Part shown: piece after piece, positions 7,027 through 12,966 of the stretch | Layout: each line of letters opens with the position of its first letter | Position numbering within the stretch: the first letter of the stretch is position 1 | DNA from: JALENY01 sp036310185 | Lineage (GTDB): Bacteria > Bacillota > Clostridia > Lachnospirales > Lachnospiraceae | Assembly: GCA_036310185.1 (NCBI GenBank) | Contig: JAXJSH010000049.1 | Span: 1-14,064, forward strand | DNA: 14,064 bases | Direction: 5' to 3' | Program-made: the position numbers and the translations under genes | Notes under the pieces: model-generated | Told to the model about the DNA's origin: nothing | Seen by the model: the letters and a program-made list of their open reading frames with translations, nothing else | Database searches by the model: none

Positions 7027-7824
7027 TTACTCGCCTCTGCTCTGTTTTATTATAAAAGTAACCATAGCAATCAGTGGAATAGTTGTAATTCCCAGACATG
7101 GAAAATATATATCCTGCGGCAGAATTCCGCATGCAGGATGACTCAGCACACAAAGTACAGCTATTACGATGAAAGCCAGTGCACTTATAAGGATCCGAAC
7201 GGGATATGGATTTCTCTTCATCTCTACAGATGCATTTCTATGTTTTCTGAGTTCCAGAGCAGCAATCAGTTCATCCTCCTGATCATATCCGTGCTGAATC
7301 ATATATGTAATTTTTCCAATATTTCCTTTCGGATGACGCACCCGGCAAACTACCGCATATCCATCCGGTTTCACTTTCATGTTCTCAACGGAAACTATCG
7401 TTGGTGCATACTTTATGATACTTCCATCTTCCATGTCCTCTTCTAAAGTATAATCTTCTTTCATCTTCTTCTGAATCCATCCAATATCTGCCGCCATGCC
7501 GATGTATCCGCCAAGCCCTCTTTGATACTTTACAAACTGACGCAGATCTACCGCGTACAGATTATCCCTGTCATCTTTGCAGAAAATCAGAGCATCTCTG
7601 TTTGATATTCTGGAAACGCTTAGCGCAAGCAATATAAGCATTACTGTTATAAATATGCACATAATAGATGAAACAATCTGTACAGACCATCCCATATGAA
7701 GCGCGGCAAACGTAACAGCCATTATAATTGCCAGTGCAAATAACACGCCTCCCACCACCGGCAGTACAACGCGTGCTGCGTAGTGATTATTTTGTTTTGA
7801 TTTTTCTGACATCCATATTCTCAT
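7027..7824 (-). CDS. Unrecognised four-helix membrane protein
   Basis: I do not recognise a family for this 265-residue protein. It has two hydrophobic segments near the N-terminus (about 19-41 and 49-70), a soluble central part (about 75-205) with charged and aromatic residues (RDALIFCKDDRDNLYAVDL), and two further segments (about 209-227 and 241-259). The architecture suggests a membrane-anchored cytoplasmic domain, perhaps a sensor or an accessory protein to the adjacent ABC system. The ATG at 7824 has a GAGGT-type ribosome site. It is on the same strand as the LytTR/ABC operon but separated by about 340 bp holding a probable terminator and a candidate promoter with perfect -35 TTGACA (7941-7936). 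It may therefore be an independent unit. Confidence 0.75.
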   Translation of the reverse strand: MRIWMSEKSKQNNHYAARVVLPVVGGVLFALAIIMAVTFAALHMGWSVQIVSSIMCIFITVMLILLALSVSRISNRDALIFCKDDRDNLYAVDLRQFVKYQRGLGGYIGMAADIGWIQKKMKEDYTLEEDMEDGSIIKYAPTIVSVENMKVKPDGYAVVCRVRHPKGNIGKITYMIQHGYDQEDELIAALELRKHRNASVEMKRNPYPVRILISALAFIVIAVLCVLSHPACGILPQDIYFPCLGITTIPLIAMVTFIIKQSRGE

Positions 7825-7903
7825 TTTGTACCTCTTTTCCTATACAGAAAGCGGATAAATATAGCTATCCTTTTCTATAAAGTTCCCTGTAAATTCTAAT
7901 CTA

Positions 7904-8137
7904 TTACTTTGCATTTTCCATCATTCTTTTCTCTTTGTCAACATGATAAAGACCTTTAAAATACGGAGCAAAACCCAAAAGTTGAAAACCTTGCCCAAAC
8001 TGCAATAATATGCATATAAAAACAGCGGTCAAACTGGCAATGAAAGCCAAGTCACCGCTGCTTTGCATAGTTTTTATCATTGTACTGTGAAAATTTAATG
8101 AGTTCAAGATACTTTTTATGAATATATCAAGGGCCAT
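7904..8137 (-). CDS. Doubtful 77-residue ORF with one hydrophobic segment
   Basis: This open frame begins 30 bp after the ABC permease and would give a small protein with one hydrophobic stretch (about 29-46) and a charged tail (VDKEKRMMENAK). Nothing in it is familiar. Several facts argue against a real gene: there is no good ribosome binding site before the ATG, an intrinsic-terminator-like hairpin lies in its middle (8023-8060), and promoter-like hexamers occur at two places within it. It may instead be non-coding spacer, a decayed gene, or a small membrane accessory of the ABC system. Together with its flanks (7825-8167) it forms the longest stretch here without a confident gene. Confidence 0.25.
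   Translation of the reverse strand: MALDIFIKSILNSLNFHSTMIKTMQSSGDLAFIASLTAVFICILLQFGQGFQLLGFAPYFKGLYHVDKEKRMMENAK
7913..7941 (-). promoter_or_regulatory. Candidate promoter of the four-helix membrane protein gene
   Basis: On the minus strand a perfect -35 TTGACA (7941-7936) is followed after 17 bp by GAAAAT (7918-7913, 4 of 6). Transcription would start near 7906, with about 80 nt of leader before the ATG at 7824. It lies inside the doubtful 77-residue ORF. Confidence 0.45.
8015..8060 (-). terminator. Probable terminator of the LytTR/ABC operon
   Basis: In minus-strand RNA, CAGCGGT (8060-8054) pairs with ACCGCTG (8029-8023), and TTGGC with GCCAG inside it forms a second stem. A T-rich run (TTTTTATAT) follows. 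A flanking G-U and A-T pairs can lengthen the base. It lies 108 bp past the permease stop, a fitting place for the operon end. Confidence 0.6.
8079..8107 (-). promoter_or_regulatory. Promoter-like hexamers just upstream of the terminator hairpin
   Basis: On the minus strand TTGAAC (8107-8102) and TACAAT (8084-8079) are 17 bp apart, with 4 of 6 and 5 of 6 matches. Transcription from it would meet the 8060-8023 hairpin almost at once, so it would give only a very short RNA unless the hairpin is bypassed. It may be chance in AT-rich DNA. Confidence 0.3.
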
Positions 8138-8167
8138 TCATTCAATTCACTGTTTTATGCCCCGCAT

Positions 8168-8959
8168 TTAAACAGCCAAATCTCTATTCACATACACCAG
8201 GTGCGCCACAATCATACTGATAATCAAAACACCTGTACCAATCAAAGCTGCAGCCACAGATATCTCTCCTGTGCTCAGTATATCCGCAGCATTTGCATAG
8301 GAAAATGGACTGATAATTTTATAATCGGACAAATCCGGTATAACCCTCGCAATCAGATCATACGCGTATAACAGCAGCACAATCCCAAGGCCCAGTCCCA
8401 GCTTATTTTTCTTCATGAATGCAGATATGGCATAACATATGGCGGCAATCTCCAACTGCATAAAGAACTGCATGATATGATATAGAAAAAATTCTCTCAT
8501 AGGCATTTCTTCGCCTAATATCCCAATACCACAAAGATACAGTCCCACGCAAAGCATATTAAACAGCAACACATGCGTCACAACCGCACACCACTTTGCT
8601 GCCACCGCCCTGCCTCTTGCAATGGGCAAGGAAAATAAAAACTCGCCCGTATGCCCGTCTTCTTCTTTTGACAGCATATTTGTGCTGATAATTGCGGCAA
8701 ACATAGCACCGCCCAGGCTGTGAATCGTACCTACCTCAGCTGAATAAAAACCTGCCAAAGAAGCAATACTCAGCTGGCTCATTCCAAAGGCATCCGAAAA
8801 AGCACCCATGGAAGAAAAGCTGTCTGCCATACTTTCCATGCTTCCCTGCATATTTGAAAACAGCAGAATACAGGCAAAACCCATGCCGCCTACGCACAGA
8901 AACCAGATCAGCAGACTTTTCATATATATTTTCATTTCATGTTTATAAATCGTAACCAT
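8168..8959 (-). CDS. ABC-2 type transporter permease
   Basis: This 263-residue integral membrane protein has about six hydrophobic segments: near 15-34, 82-95, 124-147, 158-181, 187-205 and 235-256. The conserved cytoplasmic segment SKEEDGHTGEFLFSLPIARGRAVAAKW (from about residue 97) is typical of ABC-2 exporters that pair with BcrA-like ATPases. It follows the ATPase by only 11 bp and has a GGGGGG-type ribosome site. With that ATPase it probably forms an exporter; cargo could be a peptide, lipid or drug, and the sequence does not say which. Linkage to LytTR and DUF3021 genes suggests a cell-envelope or bacteriocin-related stress role (inference). Confidence 0.88.
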   Translation of the reverse strand: MVTIYKHEMKIYMKSLLIWFLCVGGMGFACILLFSNMQGSMESMADSFSSMGAFSDAFGMSQLSIASLAGFYSAEVGTIHSLGGAMFAAIISTNMLSKEEDGHTGEFLFSLPIARGRAVAAKWCAVVTHVLLFNMLCVGLYLCGIGILGEEMPMREFFLYHIMQFFMQLEIAAICYAISAFMKKNKLGLGLGIVLLLYAYDLIARVIPDLSDYKIISPFSYANAADILSTGEISVAAALIGTGVLIISMIVAHLVYVNRDLAV

Positions 8960-8970
8960 ATGAATCCCCC

Positions 8971-9795
8971 CTACTCTTTATAGAAATGCATAAATATTTC
9001 ATCAAGAGACGGCTCTTCTATGAGAATATCCGTTATATCATGTCCCACCAGTTCTTTTGTCAGATCATTGAGATCTCCTTTAAAAATAAAATTTTCCTGC
9101 TTTCCGTCCCGAATCATACGAATTCTCTTTGCATTTGTTTTTGTGATATTCGATACAGTATCCACACACTGCAGTTTTCCGTCTTTCATAATCGCCACAT
9201 TTTTACAGTATCGTTTTATTTCCGAAAGGACATGGGTCGATAACATACAGGTTGCCCCCGCATTCACATATTCCTGAATTAGTGCAAAAAACGCTGTCTG
9301 CATAAGGGGATCCAGACCACTGGTAGGCTCATCGAAGACAAACAGTTTGGGCCGGTGCTGCATGGCGCATACAATGCTGACTTTTTTTCGGTTTCCCAGT
9401 GACAGTTCACTGATTCTTTTTTCCACATCTACCTGCAGTCTCTCACACAATTTCTGCGCTTCCTGACTGCAGTCCTTTTTTCGCACATCAGCAGCCATTT
9501 TGATCACATCCTTTACCTTCATGGAGGGATAAAACATGGCTTCCGACGGCATATAGCCGATCTCACTTAAAATCTGTTCTTTGTTTTTCTTTATGTCTTT
9601 CCCCAGAATCTGTATACTGCCCCTTTCAAACTGTATAAATCCCAGCATAGAGCGAATCGTGGTAGACTTCCCCGCCCCATTTGGCCCCAGAAATCCAAAT
9701 ATATCGCCTTCTTCCACATGGAAACTGACATCCGAAACACCCCGGTGTTTCCCATAGTTCTTTGTCAGATTTTTAATCTCAATCACGTTCTTCAT
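8971..9795 (-). CDS. ABC transporter ATP-binding protein, BcrA-like
   Basis: This 274-residue ATPase has Walker A GPNGAGKST (37-45), Walker B LFVFDE (151-156), a D-loop SGLD (159-162) and H188 in STHVLSE. The signature is LSLGN (131-135) in place of LSGG(Q), a variant seen in several ABC-2 exporter ATPases, so activity is likely kept. The C-terminal part (about 215-274) is the extension usual for drug and peptide exporters. The start ATG lies inside the end of the DUF3021 gene (17-nt overlap), with AGGCGG upstream, so translation is coupled. It would energise the permease encoded next. Confidence 0.92.
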   Translation of the reverse strand: MKNVIEIKNLTKNYGKHRGVSDVSFHVEEGDIFGFLGPNGAGKSTTIRSMLGFIQFERGSIQILGKDIKKNKEQILSEIGYMPSEAMFYPSMKVKDVIKMAADVRKKDCSQEAQKLCERLQVDVEKRISELSLGNRKKVSIVCAMQHRPKLFVFDEPTSGLDPLMQTAFFALIQEYVNAGATCMLSTHVLSEIKRYCKNVAIMKDGKLQCVDTVSNITKTNAKRIRMIRDGKQENFIFKGDLNDLTKELVGHDITDILIEEPSLDEIFMHFYKE

Positions 9796-10258
9796 AATCC
9801 ATCCGCCTTTCCTGAAATGCTTTCAGATCTTCATTCAGAACTTTCCCATCAATATACCGTTTTGATTTGTACACCAGAAATGCACACATATACACAACCA
9901 TCATGTATGCGGCAAAACCAACCGTTACTGCCATATTTCCATCGAACCATTTTCCGAAAAAGGAGACCCCGGTATAAATTGCGGAACAGAGGATCATGTA
10001 AAAAATCTCTTTTATGCCCAAATGCTCCCCTTCATCAAAATTGGACAATAAATATACCTGTACATAACCCATTGCGTATGTCAGAAGAATCATCTCAGAC
10101 ATATGGATGATGCTTGCTTCCAGGCTCCCGCCAACTACCCGGTATACCGAATAAAAGAATAAAATACAGAAGAAATACAGACACGCTTTAAATTCTATTC
10201 CGATTTCTTTTGTCAGATAATGTTCCCAGACCGATATTTTTTTCCTGCGTTTACTCAC
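9779..10258 (-). CDS. DUF3021-family four-helix membrane protein
   Basis: This 159-residue protein has a basic N-terminus (MSKRRKK), four membrane segments (about 23-42, 51-71, 83-103, 109-130) and a charged cytoplasmic tail (about 131-159). The architecture and its position directly after a LytTR gene identify it as DUF3021. In LytTR regulatory systems such as HdrRM and BrsRM of streptococci, a membrane partner restrains its cognate LytTR activator; the same role here is inference. I chose the GTG at 10258, which has AAAGGAGG 8 nt upstream; a GTG at 10267 lies next to that site. It overlaps the LytTR gene by 8 nt and the ATPase gene by 17 nt, so all three are translationally linked. Confidence 0.85.
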   Translation of the reverse strand: MSKRRKKISVWEHYLTKEIGIEFKACLYFFCILFFYSVYRVVGGSLEASIIHMSEMILLTYAMGYVQVYLLSNFDEGEHLGIKEIFYMILCSAIYTGVSFFGKWFDGNMAVTVGFAAYMMVVYMCAFLVYKSKRYIDGKVLNEDLKAFQERRMDYEERD

Positions 10259-10700
10259 GGCCGGCACCTCCTTTTAACCGTTTTCGAAAATCAGATGCAT
10301 AAGTTCTTGAAATCATGACGTGTTCGCCGTTGCACATGGTCGCATCTATGCGATTGGATGACAGACTCCGAAGACTTTTCACTTTGTCGATATTAACAAT
10401 CATAGATTTGCTGCATCTGAAAAAATTGATGTCACTTAAAATCTGTTCCAGCCGGTTCAACTGGTGATCCAGACGCAAAACGGCGTCCTCTGTATAGGCA
10501 AACGTTTTTCCATCCACACTTTCTATGTACAGGATTTTGTTCAGTTCCAGCACTGTCTGTGTTTTATCTTTCCATCCGGTCAGTTTTTTCTGCCCGCTGT
10601 TCAGGAAACGAAAGATCTGTTCCACTTCCGGAGTCATACGGCGGTATTTCAGGATAACTTCGTCTTCCCCTTCTGCAATCTGCACAATCGTATGTTTCAT
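10251..10700 (-). CDS. LytTR-family DNA-binding regulator without receiver domain
   Basis: This 149-residue protein has a short N-terminal region and a LytTR DNA-binding domain from about 43 to 145. Landmarks are ILYIESVDGKTFAYT (57-71), FFRCSKSMIVNIDKV (93-107) and the C-terminal GEHVMISRTYASDFRKRL. There is no response-regulator receiver domain, so it is not a classical two-component partner; activity is probably set by the membrane protein encoded next. The ATG at 10700 has AGGAAGG 6 nt upstream; the ATG at 10706 abuts that site. It begins the operon, and a LytTR-type direct repeat overlaps its own -35, which suggests self-activation. Confidence 0.9.
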   Translation of the reverse strand: MKHTIVQIAEGEDEVILKYRRMTPEVEQIFRFLNSGQKKLTGWKDKTQTVLELNKILYIESVDGKTFAYTEDAVLRLDHQLNRLEQILSDINFFRCSKSMIVNIDKVKSLRSLSSNRIDATMCNGEHVMISRTYASDFRKRLKGGAGRE

Positions 10701-10737
10701 AGGCATCCTTCCTGTTCTTTTCTCTGATCACGTTATC

Positions 10738-10766
10738 ATTTTACCAAGCAAAGATCGGCATGACAA
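10738..10766 (-). promoter_or_regulatory. Promoter of the LytTR-DUF3021-ABC operon
   Basis: On the minus strand a -35 TTGTCA (10766-10761) and a -10 TAAAAT (10743-10738) are separated by 17 bp; each hexamer matches consensus at 5 of 6 positions. Transcription would start near 10731, giving a leader of about 30 nt before the LytTR ATG. Confidence 0.7.
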
Positions 10767-10790
10767 TTCGATTTGGACAAGTGACACTTT
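10761..10790 (+). promoter_or_regulatory. Direct repeat, probable LytTR binding site
   Basis: TGACAATTC (10761-10769) and TGACACTTT (10782-10790) match at 7 of 9 positions and start exactly 21 bp apart, two helical turns. LytTR proteins such as AgrA bind 9-bp direct repeats separated by about 12 bp, with an ACAGTT-like core, and ACAATT/ACACTT resembles that. The proximal repeat covers the -35 and the distal one lies near -55. Confidence 0.6.
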
Positions 10791-10807
10791 TTGCCTGCTA
10801 AAATGCA

Positions 10808-10846
10808 CAAAAAGCTGCGATACCACCTGTTTGCGGTTCACAGCTT
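10808..10846 (-). terminator. Probable terminator of the HxlR-family gene
   Basis: In minus-strand RNA AAGCTG (10846-10841) pairs with CAGCTT (10817-10812), with an inner ACC/GGT pairing, followed by TTTTTG. It lies about 75 bp past the HxlR stop codon. The stem is interrupted, so strength is uncertain. Confidence 0.5.
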
Positions 10847-10919
10847 CAACGATTATACCTTCTGATTGTAAATACACCCGTTAACATATTATCGGGATCA
10901 GAAAGTTATTCTATTTAAA

Positions 10920-11270
10920 TTAAAGTGCGGCGTTCCAATTCGCTGCATTTTTATTTTCTTCAAGGTAATCCGTTCCCCATTTGCACATGACATCAAGAAC
11001 AGGGACGATGCTTTTTCCAAACTCTGTTAATGAATATTCAACTTTTGGCGGAACAACCGGATACACACATCGGTTTATTAATCCATCTTCTTCCAATTCT
11101 CTTAATTGCTGCGTTAACATTTTGGGCGTAGCAGAAGTAACCAGTTTTTTCAATTCGCCAAAACGTAATGTTTTATCAATTAAGTGCCACAATATTATTG
11201 CCTTATATTTTCCTCCGATCAGCTTTATCGTTATTTCGACAGGACATTGGACGGATTGACATTTTTGCAT
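10920..11270 (-). CDS. HxlR-family winged-helix transcriptional regulator
   Basis: This 116-residue regulator has the HxlR (MarR-like winged helix) fold. LIGGKYKAIILWHLI (17-31), LRFGELKKLV (35-44), TPKMLTQQLRELEEDGLI (48-65) and the wing VPPKVEYSLTEFGKSI are all family landmarks. Cysteines at 4 and 9 (C-x4-C), with more at 68 and 96, recall redox- or electrophile-sensing members such as HypR and YodB of Bacillus. It is divergent from a nitroreductase-family gene across 153 bp, as in those systems, so it likely controls that gene and itself. The ATG at 11270 has AAGGAG 6-7 nt upstream. Whether the cysteines sense anything here is inference. Confidence 0.92.
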   Translation of the reverse strand: MQKCQSVQCPVEITIKLIGGKYKAIILWHLIDKTLRFGELKKLVTSATPKMLTQQLRELEEDGLINRCVYPVVPPKVEYSLTEFGKSIVPVLDVMCKWGTDYLEENKNAANWNAAL

Positions 11271-11296
11271 AAGGATTCTCCTTTCGTATCTTTTGG

Positions 11297-11325
11297 GGTA
11301 CTATATACCAAAAAAGTGCGTACTT
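11297..11325. promoter_or_regulatory. Possible HxlR operator in the divergent spacer
   Basis: AAGTGCGTACTT (11314-11325) is symmetric at 10 of 12 bases. Next to it GGTA and TACC (11297-11300 and 11306-11309) form wings around a TATA-rich centre that doubles as a possible -10 (TATAGT on the minus strand) for the HxlR gene. Position and symmetry suit a self-regulating dimer. Confidence 0.4.
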
Positions 11326-11336
11326 GTGTTTTTGAA

Positions 11337-11383
11337 AATGTTTGTTAGAATTGTAGCATGTTTAAACAAATATCTCAAACATT
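11337..11383. repeat. Inverted repeat upstream of the nitroreductase gene
   Basis: AATGTTTG (11337-11344) and CAAACATT (11376-11383) are perfect inverted copies, with the palindrome GTTTAAAC (11360-11367) near the middle. The region is AT-rich, so chance is possible. It lies where the nitroreductase promoter must be. Confidence 0.3.
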
Positions 11384-11423
11384 ATAGAAATGTACAGTTC
11401 TATGCGAAAGAAAGGACTTTAAA

Positions 11424-11942
11424 ATGGAATTTTTATCATTGGCAAAGCAGCGTTGTTCTGTAAGAAGCTACAAAAATATGGCAGTCGAGGAAGAAAAATT
11501 AAATAAGATTCTTGAGGCTGCCCATGCAGCACCAACTGCAGCAAATATGCAGTCACACAGATTACTGGTTATTCAATCAGAAGAAGGATTAAGCAGGTTA
11601 TCCAAAGGTGTAAATTTTCATGACGCACCCCTGGCAATTCTGGTGTGCGGAGATAAAGCAAACGTGTTCGTACGCCCTTTTGATAAGAAAGACATGATCG
11701 ATATCGACGCTGCAATCGTGGCAGATCACATGGTATTGGAAGCAGAGGATCTGGGGCTGAGCACCTGCTGGTTAACTTATTTTGAACCGGATATTCTCCG
11801 AAAAGAGTTTCATATTCCGGATAACCTTGAACCGGTTGCAATCATCGCCATTGGATATGCATCCGGAGAAAAAGCCTCGGCTGAACGTCATTCAAAGGAC
11901 AGAAAGAATATTGAAGATATAACTGTATATGAAACATTCTAA
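11424..11942 (+). CDS. Nitroreductase-family FMN oxidoreductase
   Basis: This 172-residue protein has the nitroreductase fold. RCSVRSYKN (10-18) is the N-terminal FMN-phosphate motif, AAPTAANMQSHRLLVI (about 31-46) is the second flavin-contact region, DAAIVADHMVLEAEDLGLSTCWL (from about 92) is the central helix, and AIIAIGYASGEK is the C-terminal strand and loop. Such small members act as dimers and reduce quinones, nitro compounds or similar electrophiles with NAD(P)H; the real substrate cannot be read here. The ATG has GAAAGGA 8-10 nt upstream. The divergent HxlR gene is the probable regulator. At its 3' end it faces the 2H phosphoesterase gene. Confidence 0.92.
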   Translation: MEFLSLAKQRCSVRSYKNMAVEEEKLNKILEAAHAAPTAANMQSHRLLVIQSEEGLSRLSKGVNFHDAPLAILVCGDKANVFVRPFDKKDMIDIDAAIVADHMVLEAEDLGLSTCWLTYFEPDILRKEFHIPDNLEPVAIIAIGYASGEKASAERHSKDRKNIEDITVYETF

Positions 11943-11971
11943 TTGTTAAATATGTTTTTTCTTCAATGGAA

Positions 11972-12025
11972 AATAAAAATGCCTATCCTGTCTAGCCCAC
12001 AGGATAGGCGGTGTCCATAAGGACC
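11972..12025 (-). terminator. Terminator of the 2H phosphoesterase gene
   Basis: GCCTATCCTGT (11981-11991) and ACAGGATAGGC (11999-12009) form a perfect 11-bp stem with a 7-nt loop. On the minus strand it is followed by ATTTTTATTTT, a typical T tail, about 20 bp after the gene's stop. A second small hairpin (12010-12025, GGTCC/GGACACC with a bulge) precedes it. The plus-strand side lacks a T tail, so it serves the nitroreductase gene poorly if at all. Confidence 0.85.
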
Positions 12026-12029
12026 ATCT

Positions 12030-12755
12030 TTAACCTAAACAAATAACATTTATATATTGATTCATACTGACAAATTTTTGATAATACAAATTATCCGTAT
12101 CTAAAACGATCTCAAATTCATTCTGATTAAGTTCCCGGATCACCTTTTCCAGTCTTCTGGCCGACCCCACATCAAAACCATTCAGACTATAATACCCCAA
12201 TGTAATGTGGGGTGTAAGCGGATACCCCAACCTTCTCACATCATCAAAAAGATAATACAATTCCATCAGTCTGTTATAATCTTCCTCACTGGCTGGATAT
12301 AATCCAAGAACCAGGCTGATATTAACCATATTGAACACATAGTTCGTCTTCATGCGTATCTTCTGATGTTTGCCCGTCTTTTTTGACTTTTCAATTACCC
12401 TCAGCTCATTTTCAAAAACATCCGTTGAAACGTCCTGCAAAACCGGCGAATTGCTGAGATCATGCAAAGTCATATGAAATGTATCCGTTTTCAGTTTTTC
12501 ACTAAAACATTCCGGAGCAGACTGATATAATCGATCCACATATTTTGCAACTTTTTCTTTTGTATCATTGTCAAGATTAAAGACTATCGTATCACCATAA
12601 AAATCTTTGTACTTATTATCTTTCCCCACCTTATGGGCAATGGAAGGATTTCCGGTAAAATAATCATTACCATAATCTGTTTCACTCTTTTCAAACGAAT
12701 GTATTCTATCTAAAAATTCCCTGTAATTTTCCATACCCGGTTTTTTCGTTTCCAC
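12030..12755 (-). CDS. 2H phosphoesterase-superfamily protein
   Basis: This 241-residue soluble protein carries two H-x-T motifs, H94-M-T96 (FHMTLHDL) and H183-I-T185 (PHITLGYY), about 89 residues apart. Paired HxT motifs at this spacing define the 2H phosphoesterase (LigT-like) fold, whose members cut 2',3'-cyclic or 2'-5' phosphodiesters of RNA, nucleotides or ADP-ribose derivatives. The start of the fold is near FYGDTIVFNLD (52-62). The first 50 residues are an extra N-terminal part, so it is longer than typical RNA 2',3'-cyclic phosphodiesterases (about 180-200) and may belong to the 2H-phosphodiest_1 (DUF1868-like) group. It starts at a GTG with AAAGGGGG about 10 nt upstream. No partner gene is visible; the neighbours are unrelated. 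The substrate is unknown. Confidence 0.8.
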   Translation of the reverse strand: METKKPGMENYREFLDRIHSFEKSETDYGNDYFTGNPSIAHKVGKDNKYKDFYGDTIVFNLDNDTKEKVAKYVDRLYQSAPECFSEKLKTDTFHMTLHDLSNSPVLQDVSTDVFENELRVIEKSKKTGKHQKIRMKTNYVFNMVNISLVLGLYPASEEDYNRLMELYYLFDDVRRLGYPLTPHITLGYYSLNGFDVGSARRLEKVIRELNQNEFEIVLDTDNLYYQKFVSMNQYINVICLG

Positions 12756-12784
12756 GGTTTTTGAACCCCCTTTATTAATTCATT

Positions 12785-12815
12785 ACCGGTCCAACTAAAT
12801 AATGCAAAACCGGTT
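12785..12815. repeat. Two ACCGGT palindromes in the divergent spacer
   Basis: ACCGGT occurs at 12785-12790 and 12809-12814, 24 bp apart; the second extends to the perfect palindrome AACCGGTT. They lie between the 2H phosphoesterase and flavodiiron genes, upstream of both. This may be an operator pair, but two 6-mers are weak evidence. Nothing else clear is seen in 12756-12966 apart from the plus-strand -10. Confidence 0.25.
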
Positions 12816-12923
12816 CTTTCCCCATTGTTTTACCTGTAGCGCTCTCTTATTAACCTTATATTTTACCAAAAATAGTAATTTTTTTCTATGACAAAGTCTC
12901 TATATTTTTACTGGAAAATAGTA

Positions 12924-12929
12924 TATAAT
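12924..12929 (+). promoter_or_regulatory. -10 element of the flavodiiron gene
   Basis: A consensus TATAAT lies 37 bp before the start codon. No good -35 is found 16-18 bp upstream, which suggests that an activator helps or that basal activity is low. Confidence 0.45.
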
Positions 12930-12966
12930 GCAGACAAAGAAAAAATTAAAGATAAGGAGAATGACT

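Noticed and set aside
11569..11841. Minus-strand open frame opposite the nitroreductase gene
   Set aside because: It is antisense to a clear flavoprotein gene and shows no domain or ribosome binding site.
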